Positions 14,217-20,646 of a stretch of DNA of 22,912 nt are shown here, one piece after another. Both the position numbers and the translations under genes were made by a program. This DNA comes from Bacillota bacterium (GTDB taxonomy: Bacteria; Bacillota; Clostridia; Lachnospirales; Lachnospiraceae), in NCBI GenBank assembly GCA_023424235.1, contig JAFAEB010000132.1:1-22912 (forward strand), in the 5' to 3' direction. The first letter of the stretch is position 1. Each line of letters opens with the position of its first letter. The notes under the pieces are model-generated. The model did not search any database and was not told the origin of the DNA. It saw only the letters and a list, made by a program, of their open reading frames with translations.

Positions 14217-14237
14217 TAAGTAAGGAAAGGTTTTACC

Positions 14238-16187
14238 TTATTTTCTACGTTGTTTTCGGAATAAAAGCACAAAAATTACCAACATTGTAATTCCTACAAT
14301 TCCGATAAGATATGGATAAATGTTGCTTTTTGAAGTTACACTCTGACTTACAGTTTCTTTACTATTCTCCACTACATCCTGAATAGTATCCTCCTCTAAA
14401 ATTGCTTCATCCTCATCTCCCTTTGGTCCTACCAGAATCTCATCCAAATTATTATCAACTACTTTTACTTCTTCCATGATAGGAGTCCAACTCACTTCTT
14501 TAATTAACTCATCACTTTTCGTAATCGTGTATTCTAGAATTTCTCCACTTTGAAAATGAAACTTTAATAAGATATCCCCATTTTTCGTTTCCTTAAAAAA
14601 CTTATTGTTTATGGTTATAGAATTATTTAAATAATCAGGTGAAAAGGTTTCACCAAATTGCTTATAGGAGGTCCAATTTTGCGGCCCTGCATTCCCTGTA
14701 CTTCCATTGGTATAGATTGCTTCCATGGTACTTAACTTAGTACCATTAAATTCTACTGGAATACTAATAGAAGAACTAGTTCCACTAACAGGTTTAAAAA
14801 CTGGCGTATTATAGTAGTTAAGATATACCTTCCAATTCGCACCTTCTGAAAATGAAAATTCCAAAACTCCTTTTACACCATAATCCTCTTTTGTTTTATC
14901 TATAAGTCCTTCGAATACATTTTTAGATAATATAATAGTATCATCATTTAGTGTATAGTCTGTATTTAATACGAGCTCTTTTTTATCTAAGCTAATCCCT
15001 TTTAACTTGTTTCCATTATAAGTAACCTTAATTGGTAAATCTGTAATTTCACTTTCTTTATGAATAAATATCCTATCTGACTCTGTGTAGGAAGAACGAA
15101 CGCTTCCATTATATTTAATTATATTATAAAGTTCTTCATCGGACCATGTAAATTTATTTCTATTAAAATGCTGTCCATTATCCCAAAGCATTAGTAGAAT
15201 CTGTTTCTCTTTTGCATAATAATTTATGTACTCAAAGTACTTTAGTATTTCACCATGCTCTACCGTCTCTAAACTATTATCGAAACCAAGTAATCCATAT
15301 TCTCCACATATTACAGGTATTCCATTTGCAATAAACTGATTATAAACACGATCAAAGGCTTGTTCTAGTTCTTTTCGAACTTCCTTATCAAAGGTAGTTT
15401 TTCCGGCAATATTAACACTAAATGGCCAGAAGCCATAATAATGAACGGTAGCAATAAGATTACTGTCCTCTAATGGTAGCATCATATCATAAAGGGCTTT
15501 TACGCGAACCTGACTATCGTTGGTATAAACAGTTGGTAATAGCAGCATCCTTTTATCATTAATACCACCTGAACTCCTTACAATATCATAGAAAGACTGA
15601 TTTAAACTATTCAATAACTCAATCATTCTAGCCTCACTAACACCATCAAAAGTAGGTTCATTTATGGATTCAAATACTAATTTGTCTGAATAATCCTTAT
15701 AGTGTTCAGAAATTTGCTTCCATAAAGCATTAAATTTTAATAAAACCGTATCATCCGTCTCCATTTTATTGACCCATTTCCATGAATCATGATGTAAGTT
15801 AATGATTACGTATAGGCCAGCTTCTAGTGCATCCTTAATAACCATATCTAGCCTATCAAAATAACTTTCAGTAATTTTATAATTTTCATCCTTTTCGTCA
15901 AAATGTCCAATCCAAGTTATTGGAATACGTATACTATTAAAACCCTGTTCTTTTATAGCATAAATTAGTTCTTTTGATACAATTGGGTTCCCCCAAGATG
16001 TTTCATTTCCAACCGCATCAAAAGAATTGCCTAAATTCCACCCGGGCTCCATTTTACTAACATAATCCATTGCATTGGTCTTTGCTTTACTATTCATTGT
16101 GCTTTTGCTAGCTCCCATAGAAAGCAAAAAACAAAGGCACAATAATAGGGATACTATCCTCTCATATCTTACTCTGAATTTTTTCAT
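14238..16187 (-). CDS. Membrane-anchored GH5 endoglucanase with X2 and CBM46 modules
   Basis: Predicted extracellular cellulase or xyloglucanase/beta-glucanase of glycoside hydrolase family 5, probably subfamily 4. Order in the 649-aa protein: signal peptide (about 8-27), GH5 barrel (about 42-365), X2-type Ig-like module (about 372-457), CBM46-like module (about 470-558), acidic linker (571-612), and one C-terminal membrane helix (about 623-643) with a RKQRRK tail. Catalytic residues: acid/base E177 in SINEP, nucleophile E296 in CGEYG, plus HH at 132-133, HYYGFW at 249-254 and W335. AAGGAGG precedes the ATG. There is no LPXTG and no dockerin, so it is held by the membrane helix at the cell surface. 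The module order resembles the known GH5_4-Ig-CBM46 cellulase type, where the CBM completes the substrate cleft. Confidence 0.93.
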   Translation of the reverse strand: MKKFRVRYERIVSLLLCLCFLLSMGASKSTMNSKAKTNAMDYVSKMEPGWNLGNSFDAVGNETSWGNPIVSKELIYAIKEQGFNSIRIPITWIGHFDEKDENYKITESYFDRLDMVIKDALEAGLYVIINLHHDSWKWVNKMETDDTVLLKFNALWKQISEHYKDYSDKLVFESINEPTFDGVSEARMIELLNSLNQSFYDIVRSSGGINDKRMLLLPTVYTNDSQVRVKALYDMMLPLEDSNLIATVHYYGFWPFSVNIAGKTTFDKEVRKELEQAFDRVYNQFIANGIPVICGEYGLLGFDNSLETVEHGEILKYFEYINYYAKEKQILLMLWDNGQHFNRNKFTWSDEELYNIIKYNGSVRSSYTESDRIFIHKESEITDLPIKVTYNGNKLKGISLDKKELVLNTDYTLNDDTIILSKNVFEGLIDKTKEDYGVKGVLEFSFSEGANWKVYLNYYNTPVFKPVSGTSSSISIPVEFNGTKLSTMEAIYTNGSTGNAGPQNWTSYKQFGETFSPDYLNNSITINNKFFKETKNGDILLKFHFQSGEILEYTITKSDELIKEVSWTPIMEEVKVVDNNLDEILVGPKGDEDEAILEEDTIQDVVENSKETVSQSVTSKSNIYPYLIGIVGITMLVIFVLLFRKQRRK

Positions 16188-16385
16188 ACTTCCTCCTTAT
16201 ATAAATATTAATGTATCTAGCTCAAAAAAATATGGTAGGAATTAATAAATGTAAACTAACAATAAAGCTAAGAGGATACCCAGTATATTCCCATTCCTTT
16301 ACTACATTCAAATTCCTACCATTATAATTTTGTTACCTAGCATTTCATTCGCCAATAAATTTCCCTTTTAAAGGCATGCACTGTA
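16188..16385 (-). promoter_or_regulatory. Upstream region of the cellulase: long-arm inverted repeat followed by T7
   Basis: In the cellulase sense strand, ATGGTAGGAATT (16322-16311) and its complement AATTCCTACCAT (16243-16232) enclose about 67 bases with inner pairings (TACAT/ATGTA). The right arm runs straight into TTTTTTT. It may be a terminator of the acetyltransferase transcript, or an attenuator in the cellulase leader. A weak promoter candidate, TTTACA-17-TATTTT, overlaps the right arm. No known riboswitch class is recognised. Confidence 0.45.
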
Positions 16386-17588
16386 TTATACAACTTCATT
16401 AATAAAAAGATTTTGCAAACTTACAATCGATAATAACAATTCTTTTATCCTTTGCTTATCTGTCGAAATAATAATCTCTTCTATTTCAGAGTCCTTCATT
16501 TGACCAAAGAAAAATTTTGTAAGTAATTTAATATCACCACAAACTTCTGGACTCTCCTTACTCACCTTTATTTCACAACCTAATTCATGAAATGATAATT
16601 GATACACTTCGTTATTATCCTTTATAATCTCATCTTTAACCTCAAGTACGATACGAAACTCTTTATTACTTTTTAAATGTTTTATAAAAGATGAAAAATT
16701 AACAATTCGAGTCATAATAGATGGAAGAAACTCCATCTCCTTTAATTTATCTCCATCTTCACGCTGTAAAAGTTCATCAAAAAGAGCTTCTTTTGCATTT
16801 ATGTCATCAAATATCAATTCAGTTATATGCACATACTCCTCTGACATATAAGATAAATATCCAACAATTTTACCATTCCTTATACAAAGAAGAATTTCTC
16901 CATTGCTAGCCTTCATCTCCTTGTCTAACCTAGTATAATAAAAGTCATCACGATCGGTATATATATAGCAATGACTTTTTAACCATTCTTTGGTGTACTT
17001 AATTAAATCCTCTTGGAAATGGATATGTTGGCTTAAGGCTAATACCTCTATATGTTCATTTGCTACTTCTTTCTTGTGGTAAGTTACTTCACTGGCTATT
17101 AATCTATCATCAGAATCCATATCACTATTTTTTATCTTATAATAAGAGAATAATTCATTATCCCATTGCTCACTTTTATATACTACTTGAAAATCAAATG
17201 GAAGATAAATCTCTTTTAAGGCTGGCATTAGATAGGTAAAAGGCATATTTTGCTTGTACATATAGACTAAGGCTGCATCTAATAAGCGCTTCATAAGACC
17301 CAATCTACGATACGATTCATCCGTTGCTACTCCAACAATATAAAAGCAAGGCACTTTACGCTTTCCTACATAAATTTCATAGGGATTAAGGTGTAACATG
17401 GAAATAATTTTATTCTTATCCCAAATTGATAAAATCTCATTATAAGGAACCTTATATTTAAAATAAAAATCTGTATAGGAGATAGAATCATGAAAGCATG
17501 CTCTCCAAAGATCATAGATTTTTTGCTCTACTTCTTCTCTTATTATACCATCAACCTCAGATATATTCATATATAATTCATATGACAT
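16386..17588 (-). CDS. Eis-like GNAT N-acetyltransferase with C-terminal SCP2-like domain
   Basis: Predicted acetyl-CoA-dependent N-acetyltransferase of the Eis/Acetyltransf_9 group; Eis-type enzymes acetylate amines such as aminoglycosides or peptides, but the substrate here is unknown. In the 400-aa product the first GNAT domain holds FYIVGVATDESYRRLGLMKR (82-101), the acetyl-CoA loop with R-R-x-G-x-x, followed by YLMPALKEIYLPFDF. A second, degenerate GNAT domain lies at about 190-290 and an SCP2-like C-terminal part at about 300-395. The open frame reaches 17654, but the ATG at 17588 (MSYELYMNIS) has AAGGAGG six bases upstream; the longer form would overlap ispF. It ends INEVV, without the terminal aromatic residue whose carboxylate acts in mycobacterial Eis. 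Confidence 0.82.
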   Translation of the reverse strand: MSYELYMNISEVDGIIREEVEQKIYDLWRACFHDSISYTDFYFKYKVPYNEILSIWDKNKIISMLHLNPYEIYVGKRKVPCFYIVGVATDESYRRLGLMKRLLDAALVYMYKQNMPFTYLMPALKEIYLPFDFQVVYKSEQWDNELFSYYKIKNSDMDSDDRLIASEVTYHKKEVANEHIEVLALSQHIHFQEDLIKYTKEWLKSHCYIYTDRDDFYYTRLDKEMKASNGEILLCIRNGKIVGYLSYMSEEYVHITELIFDDINAKEALFDELLQREDGDKLKEMEFLPSIMTRIVNFSSFIKHLKSNKEFRIVLEVKDEIIKDNNEVYQLSFHELGCEIKVSKESPEVCGDIKLLTKFFFGQMKDSEIEEIIISTDKQRIKELLLSIVSLQNLFINEVV

Positions 17589-17629
17589 AGTTACCTCCTT
17601 CTGTCCATGTAAAGAACTAATTTTGATTC

Positions 17630-18199
17630 TTATTTTTTTGAACAACCACTGCAACCAGAGCAGCCACCACAGCCACTAGTTGCTTGTGTCATCATATCAT
17701 CATCATAACTATTATAACTATAATTACCTACTGTTGTTAAAAGGCATATGGCATTAGCAGATATTCCCTGTCCTTCTCCAGTAAATCCAAGTCCTTCTTC
17801 TGTAGTCGCTTTGATATTTACACGATTTTCATCAATTTCTAAAGCACTCGCTACATTCTTAATCATATCAGGAATATATGGTAACATCTTAGGCTTTTGC
17901 GCTATAATGGTAGCATCTATATTTTCTACAAAATATAATTGCTCATCTAATAATACTTTAACTCTTTTTAATAATTCTATACTAGAAATTCCTTTATAAG
18001 AATCATCTGTATCAGGAAAGTTTTTTCCTATATCTCCAAGTGCTGCAGCTCCTAATAATGCATCCATAATTGCATGTACTAAAACGTCAGCATCAGAATG
18101 TCCTAATAAACCTTTTTCATAGGGTATGTTTACTCCCCCAATAATTAAATCACGTCCTTCAACAAGACGATGAACATCATAACCGGATCCAATTCTCAT
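17630..18199 (-). CDS. ispF: 2-C-methyl-D-erythritol 2,4-cyclodiphosphate synthase (IspF) with Cys-rich tail
   Basis: MEP-pathway enzyme that cyclises CDP-methylerythritol 2-phosphate, releasing CMP, on the way to isoprenoids. The core (about 1-157) has the metal ligands D8, H10 (GYDVHR) and H42, the HSDADVLVHA motif, and the C-terminal TTEEGLGFTGEGQGI block of the CDP site. It is longer than the usual ~158 aa: a 30-residue tail of Tyr/Asp/Asn is followed by CGGCSGCSGC (C177, C180, C183, C186) and SKK. Regular C-x2-C spacing suggests metal binding. AGGTGAT precedes the ATG. It stands 41 bases before the acetyltransferase and is not next to ispD. Confidence 0.95.
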   Translation of the reverse strand: MRIGSGYDVHRLVEGRDLIIGGVNIPYEKGLLGHSDADVLVHAIMDALLGAAALGDIGKNFPDTDDSYKGISSIELLKRVKVLLDEQLYFVENIDATIIAQKPKMLPYIPDMIKNVASALEIDENRVNIKATTEEGLGFTGEGQGISANAICLLTTVGNYSYNSYDDDMMTQATSGCGGCSGCSGCSKK

Positions 18200-18371
18200 G
18201 GTATCACCTATGCCTTTCTATATATATATTAATTCTATTAAATTTTTGTAATACAACTCGCTATATTGTTCCATCTTCTAGGATGCACAAAGAAAACACT
18301 TCTTTTCATAGAATTAGGTTATATAAGCCGTGTTATAATGATATCATATAAAATTCATGATAACAAAATAA

Positions 18372-18403
18372 AAAGTACCAATAAATAACTTCATTGATAC
18401 TTT
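18372..18403 (-). terminator. Possible second leftward terminator
   Basis: On the minus strand AAAGTA-T-CAAT pairs with ATTG-G-TACTTT around a 10-base loop, followed by TTATTTTG. It lies between the tRNA terminator and ispF and may catch read-through. Confidence 0.45.
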
Positions 18404-18433
18404 CTATTATATACGATCTTATTACATTTTAGC

Positions 18434-18465
18434 TAGTAAAAAAAGATTGTCATTTGACAATCTTT
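18434..18465 (-). terminator. Terminator of the tRNA-Val/tRNA-Met operon
   Basis: On the minus strand AAAGATTGTC (18465-18456), loop AAAT, GACAATCTTT (18451-18442), continuing into a run of seven or more T. It starts seven bases after the tRNA-Met 3' end. Confidence 0.93.
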
Positions 18466-18471
18466 AGATAG

Positions 18472-18545
18472 TAGCGAAGGACGGATTTGAACCGCCGACA
18501 CCACGGGTATGAACCGTGTGCTCTAGCCAACTGAGCTACTTCGCC
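18472..18545 (-). tRNA. tRNA-Met (anticodon CAT), elongator type
   Basis: A 74-base cloverleaf: acceptor GGCGAAG/CTTCGCT with G1-U72, D stem GCTC/GAGC, anticodon stem CACGG/CCGTG with loop TTCATAC (anticodon CAT), T arm GGCGG-TTCAAAT-CCGTC, discriminator A. The G1-U72 pair and anticodon arm match the Bacillus elongator tRNA-Met, not the initiator (which has three G-C pairs below the loop and an unpaired position 1) or the CAT tRNA-Ile. CCA is not encoded. Confidence 0.93.
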
Positions 18546-18560
18546 ATATATTATTGTAAA

Positions 18561-18633
18561 TGGGACCAATAGGGCTCGAACCTATGACCCTCTGCTTGTA
18601 AGGCAGATGCTCTCCCAGCTGAGCTATGATCCC
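18561..18633 (-). tRNA. tRNA-Val (anticodon TAC)
   Basis: A 73-base cloverleaf: acceptor GGGATCA/TGGTCCC, D stem GCTC/GAGC, anticodon stem TCTGC/GCAGA with loop CTTACAA (anticodon TAC), T arm ATAGG-TTCGAGC-CCTAT, discriminator A. It is the first gene of a two-tRNA transcript; tRNA-Met follows after 15 bases. CCA is not encoded. Confidence 0.96.
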
Positions 18634-18665
18634 AAGTTATACAAGCTACTCGCGAGTACTTTTCC

Positions 18666-18694
18666 ATTATAGTTAGGTTTTGTCCATTTGTCAA
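18666..18694 (-). promoter_or_regulatory. Promoter of the tRNA-Val/tRNA-Met operon
   Basis: On the minus strand TTGACA (18694-18689), exactly 17 bases, TATAAT (18671-18666): a full consensus. The predicted start is near 18659, where a 12-bp perfect palindrome TACTCGCGAGTA (18647-18658) opens the leader. Confidence 0.93.
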
Positions 18695-18699
18695 GCATA

Positions 18700-18978
18700 A
18701 ATTTAACACTTTTTATAATTTCTTTCAGTTTTTAGTTCTTTTATTGCTTTTATATATCTTATTTAATTAAATCATTCAATTAAAACAATTCATATTCATC
18801 TTTCAGAGAACCTCGTGGTTAACCAACTTTAAAAATTAATGTTATAACCATTCATTTAAAGATTAATTTTGACTATCATGCTATGTTTCATATTCCATAG
18901 CCGATACTATAGAATATGAAAATGACATGATTGCATTTTAAAGGGTATTGATTTTATTAATTATGCTTCCTTTTTTGA
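18700..18978. other. Gene-free region downstream of tyrS with a 57-bp imperfect palindrome
   Basis: AT-rich, with no ORF. Its main feature is at 18875-18931: ATCATG and CATGAT at the ends, an inner 15-bp arm TTTCATATTCCATAG paired with CTATAGAATATGAAA (one mismatch), and the loop CCGATA. It lacks a T-run on either side, so it is not a standard terminator, although it is placed where the tyrS transcript would end. Confidence 0.6.
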
Positions 18979-20223
18979 TTATTTATTTTCTTTGCTCTTT
19001 ATTAGTCTTATAAATTGCTTTTTTCCTATTTTTAGCACGTTTTCATCTTCTATTAATACAAGATCCATATCCAGTACTCTTTCATCATTAATCGATACGC
19101 CACCTTGCTCTACTAATCTTCGAAATTCACTATTACTACGTACATACTGCTCCTTTACTAAGAAAGGAAGAATTTCTTGCAATGTCTCACAATCGCAAGG
19201 TAAGATAAGCTCCTTAATTTGCTCTGGTATTCTTTTGTCTCGAAAGGCTTCATTATAGTACTTAATTGCTCCCTCCACCTCATCTTTTGAATGGTATAGG
19301 CCAGTGATAATTGTAGCTAGTTCAAATTTAATATCTCTTGGGTTTGCCCCTTCTTCTAATAAAAGTTTTAATTCATCAATACGATCTGGATGTTCATCTG
19401 TAACAAGTTCAAAATAGCGTATCACTAAATGATCCGGTACTTCCATTACTTTCTTAAACATTACCTTCGCCTCTTCTTTAATACCAATGTAATTATTTAG
19501 GCTTTTACTCATTTTTTGAACTCCATCTAATCCTTCTAGAATTGGCATGAATAGAGCAATTTGTTGTTCTATTCCTTCACTTTTTTGCAGAGTTCTACCC
19601 ATTAATATATTAAAGGTCTGGTCTGTACCTCCAAGTTCTATGTCTGCATTAATTGCAAGAGAATCATATCCTTGCATCAGTGGGTATAAAAACTCATGAC
19701 AGCTAATTGCCTCATTATTGCGAAACCTAGTTTTAAAGTCATCTCTCTCTAACATCCTAGCTACTGTCATTTTACTAGCGAGCTCAATCACCTCTCTAAA
19801 ATTAAGCTTAGAAAGCCACTCACTATTAAATCGTACTTCTGTTTTTTCTTTCTCTAAGATTAAAAATAATTGATCTAGGTAAGTTTTTGCATTCTCTTTT
19901 ACTTCTTCGTCACTTAATGGCTTTCTTGTTTTAGATTTACCAGTTGGATCGCCTATTCTACCAGTGAAATCACCAATAATGATTACTACCTTATGACCTA
20001 AATCCTGCATTTGTCTAAGTTTTCTAAGTGGTACACTATGACCTAAATGAATATCTGGTGCACTTGGATCTAAGCCAAATTTAATTATTAATGGCTTATT
20101 ATTCTTGATAGAATTACTTAATTTCTCCTTAAGTTCATCAACTTGTATTACTTCACTTGCACCTTTTGTAATAATTCTTACTTGCTCCTTAACACTTAGT
20201 AGCTCTTTACTTGTTAAACTCAT
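18979..20223 (-). CDS. tyrS: Tyrosyl-tRNA synthetase
   Basis: Class I synthetase that charges tRNA-Tyr. The 414-aa protein has the HIGH-type motif HLGH (59-62) after KFGLDPSAPD, the tyrosine-site block GYDSLAINADIELGGTDQTFN (about 185-205 in part), KMSKS (237-241), and a C-terminal S4 RNA-binding domain (about 345-405). The KFGLDPSAPDIHLGH form is that of the second bacterial TyrRS type (TyrZ-like), distinct from the B. subtilis TyrS type. Of two ATGs six bases apart, the one at 20223 is chosen because AAAGGAG lies seven bases before it, while the one at 20229 is almost adjacent to it. Expression is controlled by the T-box leader upstream. Confidence 0.96.
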   Translation of the reverse strand: MSLTSKELLSVKEQVRIITKGASEVIQVDELKEKLSNSIKNNKPLIIKFGLDPSAPDIHLGHSVPLRKLRQMQDLGHKVVIIIGDFTGRIGDPTGKSKTRKPLSDEEVKENAKTYLDQLFLILEKEKTEVRFNSEWLSKLNFREVIELASKMTVARMLERDDFKTRFRNNEAISCHEFLYPLMQGYDSLAINADIELGGTDQTFNILMGRTLQKSEGIEQQIALFMPILEGLDGVQKMSKSLNNYIGIKEEAKVMFKKVMEVPDHLVIRYFELVTDEHPDRIDELKLLLEEGANPRDIKFELATIITGLYHSKDEVEGAIKYYNEAFRDKRIPEQIKELILPCDCETLQEILPFLVKEQYVRSNSEFRRLVEQGGVSINDERVLDMDLVLIEDENVLKIGKKQFIRLIKSKENK

Positions 20224-20284
20224 TCTCATTCTCCTTTATTTCGCTGTAAAAAAGGAAAAAACAAACCATAAATCCGCTTTATAA

Positions 20285-20587
20285 TATAAAAAAACCGCCC
20301 TCTTCCTTAAGAAAGAGGGCGGGATATTATCTCGCGGTACCACCTCAGATTTATTAACTATATACATAGCTAACCTTTTTGAGTACTCATGTCCAAGCAT
20401 GGTTATACTCTAGCACGATAACGGGTGCGGGTTCCGTCAACAGCCTACTAAAGATTACTCTCGTTTGGTGTGAGGCTCTAAGATGTATTCAGAATCTAGT
20501 TTATGCGCCTCTCATCAACCGGCAGCTTTCTGTTTAAACCTTACAATTCTTACTTCTTCTTTTCACAGCTTTTGTTTATTTTTTGTT
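20285..20587 (-). promoter_or_regulatory. T-box riboswitch, Tyr-specific (UAC specifier), for tyrS
   Basis: The specifier codon TAC is at 20487-20485 in the context GAA-TAC-ATCTTAGAGC. The T-box TGAGGTGGTACCGCGAG is at 20347-20331; its variable base is T, complementary to A73 of tRNA-Tyr. The terminator CCGCCCTCTT/AAGAGGGCGG (20322-20295) is followed by seven or eight T. Stem I features AAGAAGTAAGAA and GCCGGTTGATGAGAGGC are upstream. All parts agree with control by uncharged tRNA-Tyr. Confidence 0.94.
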
Positions 20588-20593
20588 TTCATA

Positions 20594-20622
20594 AGTATAA
20601 TAAATGTTTTATAGAAAGTCAA
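20594..20622 (-). promoter_or_regulatory. Promoter of tyrS
   Basis: On the minus strand TTGACT (20622-20617), 17 bases, TATACT (20599-20594). Transcription would begin near 20587. It lies 25 bases past the MCP stop codon, so tyrS is read separately from the MCP gene. Confidence 0.85.
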
Positions 20623-20646
20623 TAGTTTATTTATATAATCTTAAAC

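Noticed and set aside
17589..17654. Longer acetyltransferase start at 17654
   Set aside because: It would overlap ispF and add a basic stretch without family similarity; ATG 17588 has AAGGAGG at six bases.
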